Assembly (NCBI GenBank): GCA_900540205.1
Contig: UQER01000018.1
Coordinates: forward strand, 1-64,000
DNA: 64,000 nt
From: an uncultured Porphyromonadaceae bacterium
GTDB lineage: Bacteria > Bacteroidota > Bacteroidia > Bacteroidales > Muribaculaceae
Direction: 5' to 3'
The position numbers and the translations under genes are program-made. Positions 26,829-36,045 of this stretch are shown piece after piece; the stretch's first letter is position 1; the number at the start of each line of letters is the position of its first letter. The notes beneath the pieces are model-generated. The model did not search any database, was not told where the DNA came from, and saw nothing but the letters and a program-made list of their open reading frames with translations.

Positions 26829-27401
26829 TCAGAAATAGAAATTGGTGGTCTTGGGATAAAACAGCATGCCTGAGCCTACTTCCTGAGCCACGCTCTCTCC
26901 CATCGAGTTGGCCACGATGGCCAGGGCGAAACGCATGGCCGAAGCGGGGCCGTTGGCAGTGATGATGCGGTCGAGCGCGATTACGGGAGCATCGCGGTAG
27001 ACGGCACCGCACATCTGCTTTTCAAACGACGGATAGCATGTGGCCTCCTTACCTTCGAGAATGCCGAGCGGAGCAAGCACCACGGCAGGTGCGGCGCAGA
27101 TAGCTGCAATCTTGCCGCCGAGAGCCTGATTCTTAAGCAGAGAACACAATGGTGCGTATTTCGCGAGATTGGTGGAACCGGGCATTCCGCCGGGCACTAT
27201 AAGCCATTCCGGAGTGAGAAAATCGGTTTTCTCATACACACTGTCGGCAGTAACTGTCACACCATGAGCGCCTGTCACCTCACGGGTGGGCAGAATCGAA
27301 ACGGTTTTCACATCCATGCCGGCACGGCGCATCACATCAACCACAGTCAGAGCCTCGACTTCCTCGAAACCCGGAGCAAGAAAAAGGTAAGAAGTGTTCA
27401 T
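26829..27401 (-). CDS. DJ-1/PfpI family protein (YajL-like)
   Basis: 190 aa, alone on the minus strand. The fold signature starts YLFLAPGFEEVEALTVVDVMRRAG, with the conserved acidic residue in GFEE. PGGMPGSTNL is the central loop, and the nucleophile-elbow cysteine lies in IAAICAAPAVVLAPLGIL. The motif AICAAP is that of the YajL/DJ-1 branch, linked to oxidative-stress protection and to glyoxalase or deglycase activities that remain debated. No signal peptide. A family 1 REP pair lies 120 bp beyond its 3' end. Confidence 0.92.
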   Translation of the reverse strand: MNTSYLFLAPGFEEVEALTVVDVMRRAGMDVKTVSILPTREVTGAHGVTVTADSVYEKTDFLTPEWLIVPGGMPGSTNLAKYAPLCSLLKNQALGGKIAAICAAPAVVLAPLGILEGKEATCYPSFEKQMCGAVYRDAPVIALDRIITANGPASAMRFALAIVANSMGESVAQEVGSGMLFYPKTTNFYF

Positions 27402-27857
27402 AACGACTAAGTTTTAGGTTGTTAGTAATAATCGTATTGCAATGATAGAGGTAGAAAAGAACAAAAAAGATAAGGGTTGAGCCGGTACTGCCGGAGATAA
27501 CTGTGGTGAGAGGTTAGAAGTATGACTGGATAATATCGGCTGCCAATGCTACGACGTACGCCATGAGGGGTGGATGCCGCATGCCAATGGCTAAATGCAA
27601 ATATGCGATTAAAAGTTCAATTTCACAAATAAAAAAACGGGCTTTCGATGTAACCTGCTAAAAAAACGCCTTTTGCTTTGGCAGATTTTGGAAAATGCGT
27701 ATCTTTGTGCGCTTAAAGCGCGCCTACACCTCAACGATGTCGGCGTCACACCCACTGAAAATAAAACAAAACATAAACCATTTATTATCCAAGCGTTGCC
27801 GCAGGCTCGCGACATCCCAACGGCATATGCTTGATATTAAATTATTTACAACACTAA
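27402..27857. other. Intergenic region between the DJ-1 gene and the PPIase gene
   Basis: 456 bp with divergent genes on each side. It holds the clear promoter at 27677-27707 for the PPIase gene and a ~145-nt leader after it. No gene, repeat or obvious promoter for the DJ-1 gene was recognised in the rest. Confidence 0.5.
27677..27707 (+). promoter_or_regulatory. Promoter of the periplasmic PPIase gene
   Basis: TTTG (27677-27680), 19-bp spacer, TATCTTTG (27700-27707): a perfect match to the Bacteroidetes consensus. Confidence 0.8.
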
Positions 27858-29921
27858 ATGTCAACACTCGAACAAATCCGTCAGCGCCCCATCCTGATTA
27901 TCTCCATTCTGGGCCTGGCACTCTTGCTGTTCATCCTGACGGCCGTTGACCGTCCGGGCGAACTGTTCACCGACAACCACACCGTGGCCAAAGTCGACGG
28001 TGAGAAAATCGATTACATGGAATTCCAGAAACGCGTGGAGCGTCAGCAGGAGCAGATGCAGCAGCGCGGATACAGCAACGTGGATCCCGCACAGGTGCAG
28101 GAATACGTGCTTCAGCAGATGATTTCCGAGACACTGATGCAGAAAGAGTTCGACCGTCTGGGCCTCACCGTTACCGACGCTGAGCTTTCAAACGCCCTGC
28201 TCGGCAAAACACCCCACCCCTACGTGCAGCAGATGGTGCAGAGCATGGGTATCCCCAGCGCACAGCTCCTTTGGGAGGCTGCCAACAACCCCACCAAGGC
28301 TGGCATCACCCCTGACCAGGCTCCCGCCTACCAGCAGGCTTGGCTCGCACTCGAAAAGGACACCGAGCAGATGCTCCTCCAGCAGAAGTTCATGAGCCAG
28401 TTCGCCGGCGTGCTCACCGCCAACAAGCTTGACGCCGAAGCCATCTTCAACGACAACGCCTCGACATCGACAATCGCATACGCAAAGAAGGACCTCTCCT
28501 CGCTCAAGGATGAAGATTTCCCCGTGTCCGACGCAGAAATCAACGACCTCTACAACACCGAGAAGAACCGTTACCGCATCAATGAGCCGCAGCACATGGT
28601 AAGCTACATCGCCGTGGATGTGGTTCCCTCCACCGACGACCTCGCCGCCGCCCAGAAGGAAGTCGAGGACGCTATGGTCGGTCTCCGTCTCAACGAAGGC
28701 ACCGAAGCCGTGGCATCGAACGGCAAGTTCTACGTGAACCGCGTATCGGCCACCGCCACCTCGCTGGCTCCCGCACTCCGCAAAGCCGTTCCCGGCATGG
28801 CAAAGGACTCCGTAGCCATGGTTTCGTTCATCGACAACCAGTACACAATCGCCAAACTGCTCGACACGACCACTTCGGTTGACTCCGTTCTGGTTGACCT
28901 CGCATTCATCAATGAAAGCGTTGATGCCGACTCGATTATCAGCCGCCTCAACACCGGCGCTGCCAAGGCCGACCTCGGCGAAGCCCTCTCGCAGAGCCAG
29001 GACAGCATCTGGGTATCGCTTCTCGACCCCTCGATTGCCACCCTCAAGGATGAAATCGCCAATGCCGAAACCGGCAAATACTTCAAGCCTGCCAACGGCC
29101 AGCCCGGCATGACTATCCGTGTGGTCAACCGCAAAGCCCCCGTCACAGTGTACGACGTTGCCGAAATCACCTACGACGTAGTTCCCTCCAACGCCACCAT
29201 TCAGAAGCTTAACGGCGACCTCCGCAAGTTCCTCGACACCAACACCACCGCCGCCGCCTTCAGCGCAGAAGCCACCAAGGCCGGCTACTCGGCACTCACC
29301 GCAGTTGTGACCCCCTCCACCCTGAGCATCAACGGCCTCCCCGAAAGCCGTGGAGCCGCCAAATGGGCGCTCGGAGCCAAGAAGGGTCAGGTTAGCGGCG
29401 TATTCAACAACGACCGCGACTCCCGCCTGCTCGCTGTGGCTGTGAACGACATCTACGACGGCAAGTTTGTGCCCGCCACCAACGAACAGGTGCGCACATT
29501 CCTCACCAACAAGGTACGCAACAACAAGAAGGCCGCCAAACTCGTGGCCGACTTCACCGGCAAGGGCAAATCGGTGGCTGAATATGCCGCCGCCATGGGC
29601 GTGAAAGCCGACACCACTCAGGTTACATTCGGTCAGGCTTACGTGGCCAACTTCCCCATGTATGAAAGCGCCCTGCAGGCCAACGTGGCTGTTGCCAAGC
29701 CCGGCGCTCTCGTAGGCCCGATCGCTCTCAACCAGAGTGTAGTGGTGTTCACCGTGACAAACGTAAACAATCAGGGTCGTAAGTTCGACTTCGAGAACGA
29801 CGCAATGGTATTCAACCAGCGTGAAGGCGCAGCCTCGTTCCAGCGCACACTGCCCGACGTAATCCTCGGCAACAAGAAAATCGACAACAAGATCCAGAAA
29901 TTCTACAGCGACCGCCAGTAA
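27858..29921 (+). CDS. Periplasmic peptidyl-prolyl isomerase/chaperone, PpiD/SurA-like
   Basis: 687 aa. One N-terminal membrane anchor (about 12-30, ILIISILGLALLLFILTAV) and then a SurA/PpiD N-terminal chaperone domain (VAKVDGEKIDYMEFQKRVERQQEQ, LQQMISETLMQKEFDRLGL). The middle and C-terminal parts follow the PpiD layout, but the parvulin segment (~240-335) is weak by eye, as is usual for this Bacteroidetes family. It would assist folding of exported and outer-membrane proteins at the periplasmic face of the inner membrane. Strong promoter upstream, hairpin terminator 31 bp downstream: a single-gene unit. Codon use is that of a highly expressed gene. Confidence 0.87.
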   Translation: MSTLEQIRQRPILIISILGLALLLFILTAVDRPGELFTDNHTVAKVDGEKIDYMEFQKRVERQQEQMQQRGYSNVDPAQVQEYVLQQMISETLMQKEFDRLGLTVTDAELSNALLGKTPHPYVQQMVQSMGIPSAQLLWEAANNPTKAGITPDQAPAYQQAWLALEKDTEQMLLQQKFMSQFAGVLTANKLDAEAIFNDNASTSTIAYAKKDLSSLKDEDFPVSDAEINDLYNTEKNRYRINEPQHMVSYIAVDVVPSTDDLAAAQKEVEDAMVGLRLNEGTEAVASNGKFYVNRVSATATSLAPALRKAVPGMAKDSVAMVSFIDNQYTIAKLLDTTTSVDSVLVDLAFINESVDADSIISRLNTGAAKADLGEALSQSQDSIWVSLLDPSIATLKDEIANAETGKYFKPANGQPGMTIRVVNRKAPVTVYDVAEITYDVVPSNATIQKLNGDLRKFLDTNTTAAAFSAEATKAGYSALTAVVTPSTLSINGLPESRGAAKWALGAKKGQVSGVFNNDRDSRLLAVAVNDIYDGKFVPATNEQVRTFLTNKVRNNKKAAKLVADFTGKGKSVAEYAAAMGVKADTTQVTFGQAYVANFPMYESALQANVAVAKPGALVGPIALNQSVVVFTVTNVNNQGRKFDFENDAMVFNQREGAASFQRTLPDVILGNKKIDNKIQKFYSDRQ

Positions 29922-29951
29922 TCAGGCTTGCGTCTCGCAATCCGGCATAAC

Positions 29952-29990
29952 AAAGGCGGTGTGTCACTCCAACGACACACCGCCTTTAAC
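29952..29990 (+). terminator. Hairpin terminator after the PPIase gene
   Basis: 14-bp perfect stem AAAGGCGGTGTGTC / GACACACCGCCTTT with an 8-nt loop. The run of T is short. Confidence 0.75.
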
Positions 29991-30017
29991 ATATCCTCCA
30001 CCAAAACCTAAACAACC

Positions 30018-30761
30018 ATGAAAACAACTGCCTTAGCCGCACTGGCCTGCACCGCCATCATCGGCAGCGCACCCACAGTCAATGCCCAAAGCCAACAGCC
30101 AGACGCGCCTGCCACCCTGACAGCGCAGTTCACCGACGGCTGGATGGCGCCATATTTCGGCCTGACCACCGATGCTCAGCGCACCTGGGATATGGAGGTG
30201 CGTATGGAGCAGGACGGCAGCAAACTCAGAGTGATAAATCCCTATGGAAGTGCCGGATTCAAACTGGCAGCAGGCGAATCAAACGCCACAACCGAGCCGC
30301 ACGACATAGTGTTCGACATCTCGGATCCGGATTTTGTCCGGGTGGAGCTTGGAGAAGCATACACATCACCTGAAGGGGTATTGGGCAACGGAATGCAGAC
30401 AGTATGGGTGCAAGGCCGCGCCGACTACCTCGTTGCCGCCGGACGCACCCCCGAAGTAATCACTCAGAACGAGCTCAACGCCACTTTCGACGGCACCACA
30501 CTCATTGTGCCACAGGCAGTGCTCGGATTCTCCTCCAACCCGCTCCAATGTAGCGAAACATGGAATGCCGGAGCATCCGCCACCCGTGTGGAGCTGAAAC
30601 AAAGTGCGGTCGAGACAATCCTGACCGATGACACCATTCAGCCTGACGGAGTAACCGGTCCCGAATATTTCAACCTCCAGGGCATGCCGGTGTCCCACCC
30701 GGAATCCGGCAACCTCTACATCGAACGCAGCGGCCACAACGCACGCCTCGTCAGGATGTAA
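30018..30761 (+). CDS. Secreted protein with C-terminal sorting-like domain, unknown function
   Basis: 247 aa. Signal peptide (TALAALACTAIIGSAPTVNA), then a beta-rich region with no recognised domain (~30-205) and a short C-terminal module FNLQGMPVSHPESGNLYIERSGHNARLVRM-like in form, as in other Bacteroidales secreted proteins (FNLQG then LYIER). The GH31 gene starts 50 bp downstream on the same strand; co-transcription is possible and would suggest a role in carbohydrate use (inference). No homologue recognised. Confidence 0.7.
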   Translation: MKTTALAALACTAIIGSAPTVNAQSQQPDAPATLTAQFTDGWMAPYFGLTTDAQRTWDMEVRMEQDGSKLRVINPYGSAGFKLAAGESNATTEPHDIVFDISDPDFVRVELGEAYTSPEGVLGNGMQTVWVQGRADYLVAAGRTPEVITQNELNATFDGTTLIVPQAVLGFSSNPLQCSETWNAGASATRVELKQSAVETILTDDTIQPDGVTGPEYFNLQGMPVSHPESGNLYIERSGHNARLVRM

Positions 30762-30811
30762 CCGCATCCGGACACATTTCCGTTTTCAACTGATACATTT
30801 TCCTCAACACC

Positions 30812-33259
30812 ATGAAATCCCGATTCCTCATTATCGCTTTAGCCGCCACCGGCGCAATCTGCTCCTACGGACAGACTGTGGAGCAGACACCCTACGGTGC
30901 GAGAATCATCACACCACAAACCGTCACCGAACTGCAGTTTTTCACCCCGGCGTCAGTCAGGGTTGTGAAATATCCGGCGTCGGCACCTGCCCCTGAAATG
31001 CGGGAAAGTCTGTCGGTCATAGCTCATCCAGCCGGAACAAAGGTCCGGACAATCCGCACGGACAGCACCCTGACTCTCAGGACTGCGGCACTTGCCGCCA
31101 CCGTAAGCCTGACGGATGGCTCAATATCGTACACCGATTCCGACGGGAAACTGCTCACCAGCGAATGCGGCACGCTGTTTTCGCCCGTGGACGATGCCGG
31201 CCGTAGCACCTATGCCATATCGCAGCGCTTCAGGCTTGCCGACAATGAGGCCATCTACGGCCTGGGCAACTACGAGAACGGCACTCTCTCGCAGCGCGGA
31301 TGCACCCATACACTCCAGCCGGGCAACATCGAGGACGGAATTCCTGTGATGCAGTCGGTGAAAGGCTATGGCATAATCTGGGACAATTATTCGCCGATAG
31401 CATTCAGCGACAATGCCGAAGGGATGTCGTTCACATCGAGCGCCGGCGACTATATGGATTATTATTTCATGTACGGCGGCAATGCAGACGGGGTGATAAG
31501 CCAGATCCGCACCCTCACAGGCAAAGTGCCCATGTTCCCGCTATGGAGTTTCGGCTTCTGGCAGAGCCGCGAGCGTTATAAAAGTCAGGACGAGCTCCTG
31601 GAGGTTGTGGCGCGTCACCGCAAACTCGACGTACCCATCGACGGCATCATACAGGACTGGCAATACTGGGGCAACAACTACCAGTGGAACGCCATGGAAT
31701 TCCTCAATCCGGGATTCCACAATCCTCAGCTCATGATGGACTCCGTTCACTCCATGAACGCCCACGCCATCATCTCCATATGGTCCTCATTCGGGCCGCA
31801 GACCAAGCAATACCGCGAGCTTGACAGCAAAGGGCTCCTGTTCAACATCGCCACATGGCCGGAATCGGGCATCGACAACGTGTGGCCGCCGCGCATGGAC
31901 TACCCTTCGGGTGTACGTGTCTACAATCCATACAGCGCCGAGGCACGCGACATATATTGGAAACACCTCACCCGCCTGCACGACTTCGGCATGGACGGAT
32001 GGTGGATGGACTCGACCGAGCCTGACCATTTCAATGTGACCGAGGCCGACCTCGACACCCCCACCGGCATGGGGTCGTTCCGCAGTGTGCGCGGTGCGTT
32101 TCCGCTCATGACTGTAGGCGGGGTCTACGACCATCAGCGCCAGGTGTCGGACAGCAAGCGCGTGTTTATCCTCACCCGCTCGGGCTGGACGGGTCAGCAG
32201 CGTTACGGGTGCAACGTATGGAGCGGCGACGTGTCGTCCACCTGGGAGATGCTGCGCAACACCGTGCCTGCACTGCTCAATTTCACACTCACGGGCAACC
32301 CGAACACCAACTCCGACATAGGCGGATTTTTCTGCGGTGCCTACAACAACGGACGCAATGACAACTTCGCCACACGCAATCCTCAGTTTCAGGAACTCTA
32401 TGTGCGCTGGCTACAGATGGGAGCATTCACCCCAATGATGCGCTCGCATGGCACCGACATAAAGCGGGAGATCTATTATTTCGGCAAGGAAGGTGAGCCT
32501 GTCTACGACGCAATCCGCGATGCCATCCGGCTTCGCTACCGTCTGCTCCCCTACATCTATTCCACCGCATGGATGGTGACCGACGGCGACTACAGCTATA
32601 TGCGTGCGCTGTGGATGGATTTCCCCGCCGACACCGCCACCCATAATTGCCACACACAGTTCATGTTCGGTCCGGCACTGCTCGCCGCTCCTGTGCTCAC
32701 GGCACAATACACACCGGAGAAAGTGATGAATCTCGACGCCAACACCGGATGGAACCGCACGACCACAACCGACGGCACCGAAGCCTTCACCGTGGATTTC
32801 ACCGCTCCGCGCACCTACGGCGTGTATCTCCCCGCAGGCACGGAATGGTATGACTTCCACTCTGGCGAACTGCTGCAGGGAGGCGATTCGGTGAGTGCAT
32901 CCACAACTCTGGGCACAATGCCGCTGTATGTCCGGGCCGGTGCCATAATTCCCATCGGACCGGAAGTGCAATACGCCACCGAAAAGCCCTGGGACGATCT
33001 TGAAATACGCGTCTATCCCGGAGCCGACGGCCGTTTCACGCTCTATGAGGATGAAGGCGACAACTACAACTACGAAAACGGGGCATACTCGACAATAGAA
33101 TTCCGGTGGAACGACAAATCGAACCGGCTGACCATAGGCAAACGCACAGGCGATTTCCCCGGAATGCTGGCCAACCGCCTTTTCCGTGTGAAAAACATGG
33201 CCACCGGCCGAATGACAGAAGTGAATTACAACGGCTCCTCACAGACGATGCGCCTGTGA
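30812..33259 (+). CDS. Secreted glycoside hydrolase family 31 (alpha-glucosidase/alpha-xylosidase type)
   Basis: 815 aa with signal peptide (FLIIALAATGAICSYG). N-terminal GH31 beta domain (YGLGNYENGTLSQRG near 150), catalytic barrel with WSFGFWQSRERYKSQDE, VPIDGIIQDWQYWG, nucleophile D400 in WWMDSTEPD, and acid/base D473 in VWSGDVSSTW. Distal beta domains end in a DUF5110-like part (VYPGADGRFTLYEDEGDNYNYE). The WWMDSTEPD form and periplasmic export suggest an alpha-xylosidase or broad alpha-glucosidase acting on oligosaccharides. It neighbours a secreted protein and a NUDIX gene; no transporter of the Sus type is nearby. Confidence 0.93.
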   Translation: MKSRFLIIALAATGAICSYGQTVEQTPYGARIITPQTVTELQFFTPASVRVVKYPASAPAPEMRESLSVIAHPAGTKVRTIRTDSTLTLRTAALAATVSLTDGSISYTDSDGKLLTSECGTLFSPVDDAGRSTYAISQRFRLADNEAIYGLGNYENGTLSQRGCTHTLQPGNIEDGIPVMQSVKGYGIIWDNYSPIAFSDNAEGMSFTSSAGDYMDYYFMYGGNADGVISQIRTLTGKVPMFPLWSFGFWQSRERYKSQDELLEVVARHRKLDVPIDGIIQDWQYWGNNYQWNAMEFLNPGFHNPQLMMDSVHSMNAHAIISIWSSFGPQTKQYRELDSKGLLFNIATWPESGIDNVWPPRMDYPSGVRVYNPYSAEARDIYWKHLTRLHDFGMDGWWMDSTEPDHFNVTEADLDTPTGMGSFRSVRGAFPLMTVGGVYDHQRQVSDSKRVFILTRSGWTGQQRYGCNVWSGDVSSTWEMLRNTVPALLNFTLTGNPNTNSDIGGFFCGAYNNGRNDNFATRNPQFQELYVRWLQMGAFTPMMRSHGTDIKREIYYFGKEGEPVYDAIRDAIRLRYRLLPYIYSTAWMVTDGDYSYMRALWMDFPADTATHNCHTQFMFGPALLAAPVLTAQYTPEKVMNLDANTGWNRTTTTDGTEAFTVDFTAPRTYGVYLPAGTEWYDFHSGELLQGGDSVSASTTLGTMPLYVRAGAIIPIGPEVQYATEKPWDDLEIRVYPGADGRFTLYEDEGDNYNYENGAYSTIEFRWNDKSNRLTIGKRTGDFPGMLANRLFRVKNMATGRMTEVNYNGSSQTMRL

Positions 33260-33293
33260 GACAGTCGCATGCAACGCTACATAGACATCATAA

Positions 33294-33833
33294 ATGGAAA
33301 AATGGAAAACTCTGGCGTCGGAATACCTGTTCCGGCGCCCGTGGCTGACAGCCCGACGCGACACCGTGCAACTCCCCAACGGCGTGGTGCACGACGAATA
33401 CTACGTGCTTGAATATCCCACATGGGTAAACGTCATAGCCATCACCACCGACGGACGGTTCGTGATGGTGGAGCAATATCGCCACGGCCTTCAGGACATA
33501 TTCACAGAACTTGTGGCCGGTGTGGCCGAAAAGGGCGAGACTCCCCTTGAAGCCGCCAAGCGTGAACTGCTGGAGGAGACCGGCTTCGGCGGCGGAGAAT
33601 GGACGCTTAACACCGTGCTGTCGGCCAATCCCGGCAGCCAGAACAATCTCACCTATTCGTTCATTGCCCGTGGGGTGGAACAGATTACGGGACAACATCT
33701 CGACACGACCGAAGATGTCAGCGTGCGCATCCTCACCCGCGAGGAAGTGTACCGCCTGCTCGCCGACGATGAAATGAAGCAAGCCCTAATGGCTGCTCCC
33801 CTCTGGAAATACTTCGCTCTCAATCCCCGCTGA
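33294..33833 (+). CDS. NUDIX hydrolase (ADP-ribose pyrophosphatase-like)
   Basis: 179 aa. A complete Nudix box lies at about 80-102 (G-x5-E-x7-REL-x-EE-x-GF, seen as GVAEKGE ... AAKRELLEETGF). YVLEYPTWVNVIAIT and VEQYRHG before the box are typical of the ADP-sugar pyrophosphatase branch, which hydrolyses nucleoside diphosphate sugars. Cytoplasmic. It begins 34 bp after GH31 and its 3' end overlaps the convergent DUF1810 gene by 14 bp. Confidence 0.93.
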   Translation: MEKWKTLASEYLFRRPWLTARRDTVQLPNGVVHDEYYVLEYPTWVNVIAITTDGRFVMVEQYRHGLQDIFTELVAGVAEKGETPLEAAKRELLEETGFGGGEWTLNTVLSANPGSQNNLTYSFIARGVEQITGQHLDTTEDVSVRILTREEVYRLLADDEMKQALMAAPLWKYFALNPR

Positions 33834-34260
33834 CCATCCTGAGCGTTCGCCCGTCGCGCCGGCCGTGGAAAAATCTGTCGAGCACACGGGCGTAGATATC
33901 GTCAGGCGAGACCATGTCAAACAAAGTCATGGACGACCGCAATTTCACGCTGTCAACATTTCCGAACACATCCACAATGTCCACCTCCGGCAATGCCAGA
34001 ACCGCCTCGGTCACAGCTCTCAGCCGCCGGTTAAGCTCCGGATGCTCCAGATAGGCGGCAGCCTCATCTATCCCGGCGAGGCCGTAGAACTCCGATTTGT
34101 AGGAATAACCCAGATGCTTGTGCTGCGGAAACACAAACCACATCCAGTGCGTCTGTTTGCGCCCCGCCTGCAATTCCTCCAGCGCCATAGGATAAGCATA
34201 ATCCTGCGCAGTAATAAACCGTTCGAGGTTATATTTGTCCTGTTCCATATCTATATTCAC
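33820..34260 (-). CDS. DUF1810 family protein
   Basis: 146 aa, close to the family norm. Conserved features: YNLERFITAQDYAYPMALEEL at the N-terminus, KQTHWMWFVFPQ, YSYKSEFYGL and the LRSSMTLFDMV block. These cytoplasmic proteins are widespread and of unknown function; some are annotated as calpastatin-like from weak similarity. Its 3' end overlaps the NUDIX gene, tail to tail. Confidence 0.92.
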   Translation of the reverse strand: MNIDMEQDKYNLERFITAQDYAYPMALEELQAGRKQTHWMWFVFPQHKHLGYSYKSEFYGLAGIDEAAAYLEHPELNRRLRAVTEAVLALPEVDIVDVFGNVDSVKLRSSMTLFDMVSPDDIYARVLDRFFHGRRDGRTLRMVSGD

Positions 34261-34586
34261 ATGAGTCAGATTTTTTGCAATCTCAAAAATTCACCATAAA
34301 CCACCATGTTGCCATGAAAAGAATTTTATTTGCTATAACACTCATTTAGCAGTATTGACATACGATGTATAGAATCATTAATCCCTGTGGAACCTCATAC
34401 GTTTGTTTCAACTGGCGTAAGACGGCCGGACTCCGGCGCTGTAAACACATAGGAAACATAAAGTCCCTCTCCACCCCTGCAAAACTACAGGCAGAATTAT
34501 CTCAGAGGCTTTTATTATGAATCCAATGCAAGCCATTATAATGATTGAAAACATTGTTATAATGATTTAAAACAATGTCTGTACTT
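34261..34586. other. Intergenic region with a tandem 21-bp duplication
   Basis: 326 bp, AT-rich. A 21-bp unit TTATAATGATTGAAAACATTG-like is present twice in tandem (34536-34556 and 34557-34577) with two mismatches, just beyond the 3' end of the next minus-strand gene. A short reading frame at 34314 (KRILFAITLI then stop) looks like the start of a signal peptide, perhaps a decayed gene. No promoter or RNA gene recognised. Confidence 0.4.
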
Positions 34587-35621
34587 TCATCTTAATAACA
34601 TTTTCTTTTTTTCTACACATGAGCCATTTTTTAAATGCAGGATGATTATGAACCCGGTGTATTGTAAATCCTTAATGTCAGTTATATCCGGCAGCCGGCT
34701 CATTTCATTGCCATAAATATCAAAGATCACATAGCATTCGTCACTCTCTGCCACGGAACCGGAATCAATTCCAGAATGCGGGCGCCTGTGTGACTCTTCT
34801 GCATTATATTCGGTAGACACCACACCATATGGCTGCAATTCAATGGTGAATGTGGATTTGCCATATTGATTCTCTGCTGAAAAATCAATCCAGGCATAAT
34901 ATGGGGCTGTGATATGGTCGGCCACTCCCTCAGCAATGCACGGTTTCTGAATATAGCATGATTTTATTATCGAGCTATATTCCTCCTCGACATCAACTCT
35001 GATTTTATCGGCACCACGATATTTGACCTTATAATAGACATCGTAGGAAGCATATGGGGAATTATCCACTATTTTTACAATCTCTGCAGTCTCAATCAGA
35101 GGTTTCAACTCAAGAAAAACTTTAAACGGAGTTGCATTCATCTCTTTTCCATTCATCTGACAACTGAATGTCAATGTCCCTTCAATATCGCCATTGATGT
35201 TTATTTTATATGGAGTTTCATCTGTAATAGCCTCAATGCGGCAAGACAAATTATTATCAGCCAAGGTATTGACTTGGGTGCTACCATCTGCCAACGGCAG
35301 AGAGAACTTCCATGTCGGGTTTGAAACCGAGTAAGAAGTATTGGCAATCCTGAAAACATGTGGCTCATATGCCGATGCAAGGCCAGTGTCCGGCACATCG
35401 TCACTAATGATTGTTAATTGTGCCTGACGCTCAGTGTTCGAGCCCTGCCCACTGAGTTTACTTGACCGCTGCAGTTTTGATAATATCGGGATTTTAATAT
35501 TGTTTTGAACAGGACTTACATATGTGTCGGAATAAGTCAGTACAACATCTTCCACGTCCTGCGCAATTAAAGTGAATGGTGCAATACAAACAAGCGCACA
35601 CCAAACGTAAAGATGCTTCAT
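34587..35621 (-). CDS. Secreted beta-rich protein with sorting-like C-terminus, unknown function
   Basis: 344 aa from the chosen ATG at 35621, which gives a clean signal peptide (LYVWCALVCIAPFTLIAQ); an in-frame ATG 60 bp upstream would bury it. The body has several beta-sandwich-like stretches (YAWIDFSAENQYGKSTFTIEL) with no catalytic motif, like fibronectin/Ig-type surface proteins. The C-terminus (VIFDIYGNEMSRL ... LQYTGFIIILHLKNGSCVEKKKML) fits the degenerate type IX sorting-domain pattern. It is AT-rich compared with neighbours and stands alone with its own promoter. No family recognised. Confidence 0.65.
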   Translation of the reverse strand: MKHLYVWCALVCIAPFTLIAQDVEDVVLTYSDTYVSPVQNNIKIPILSKLQRSSKLSGQGSNTERQAQLTIISDDVPDTGLASAYEPHVFRIANTSYSVSNPTWKFSLPLADGSTQVNTLADNNLSCRIEAITDETPYKININGDIEGTLTFSCQMNGKEMNATPFKVFLELKPLIETAEIVKIVDNSPYASYDVYYKVKYRGADKIRVDVEEEYSSIIKSCYIQKPCIAEGVADHITAPYYAWIDFSAENQYGKSTFTIELQPYGVVSTEYNAEESHRRPHSGIDSGSVAESDECYVIFDIYGNEMSRLPDITDIKDLQYTGFIIILHLKNGSCVEKKKMLLR

Positions 35622-35782
35622 TGCATCTCGCACAATTCTGACGGAAGAATGTAACGAAGGATTGTCAATAATCTGTTTCATAAACCCTGTGTTCTTTAAT
35701 GTTGATGAATGGATTTTATGATTTGAAGGTAATCCGGTTTTTCCTTTTTGCAGAAATCCAGTTTACAGCATATGTTCGGATA

Positions 35783-35813
35783 CAAATATAACATGGAAAG
35801 TGGTCCAAATCAA
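35783..35813 (-). promoter_or_regulatory. Promoter of the secreted 344-aa protein gene
   Basis: Minus strand: TTG (35811-35813), 20-bp spacer, TATATTTG (35783-35790), a perfect TAnnTTTG. Leader ~155 nt. Confidence 0.6.
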
Positions 35814-36045
35814 GATGTGTTAGAAAAATTCCGAAATGTTAACGCGCAATTCGCAACAAATCAATAAGATGCAGAGACAGGTGTATAATTTTTTGTTTTT
35901 GAGGTAAGACCGGAATGCATAAAAACAGGCCTTTAAAGCCGTTTATTTCACTACTTTTTTTTGCAATTTTTCGGACATGAAAAGCAAACAAACGCCCAAT
36001 GCTTGCTTATGTACGTAATTTGTTTTGTCCCCATTCCTGTGCATC

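Noticed and set aside
23922..33259. GH13 and GH31 genes considered as one polysaccharide utilization locus
   Set aside because: They are 4.3 kb apart with unrelated, separately terminated genes between (DJ-1 on the other strand, PPIase), and there is no SusC/SusD pair or regulator.
34314..34349. Signal-peptide-like start (KRILFAITLI) ending in a stop
   Set aside because: Could be a decayed secreted-protein gene, but no continuation was recognised in any frame downstream.
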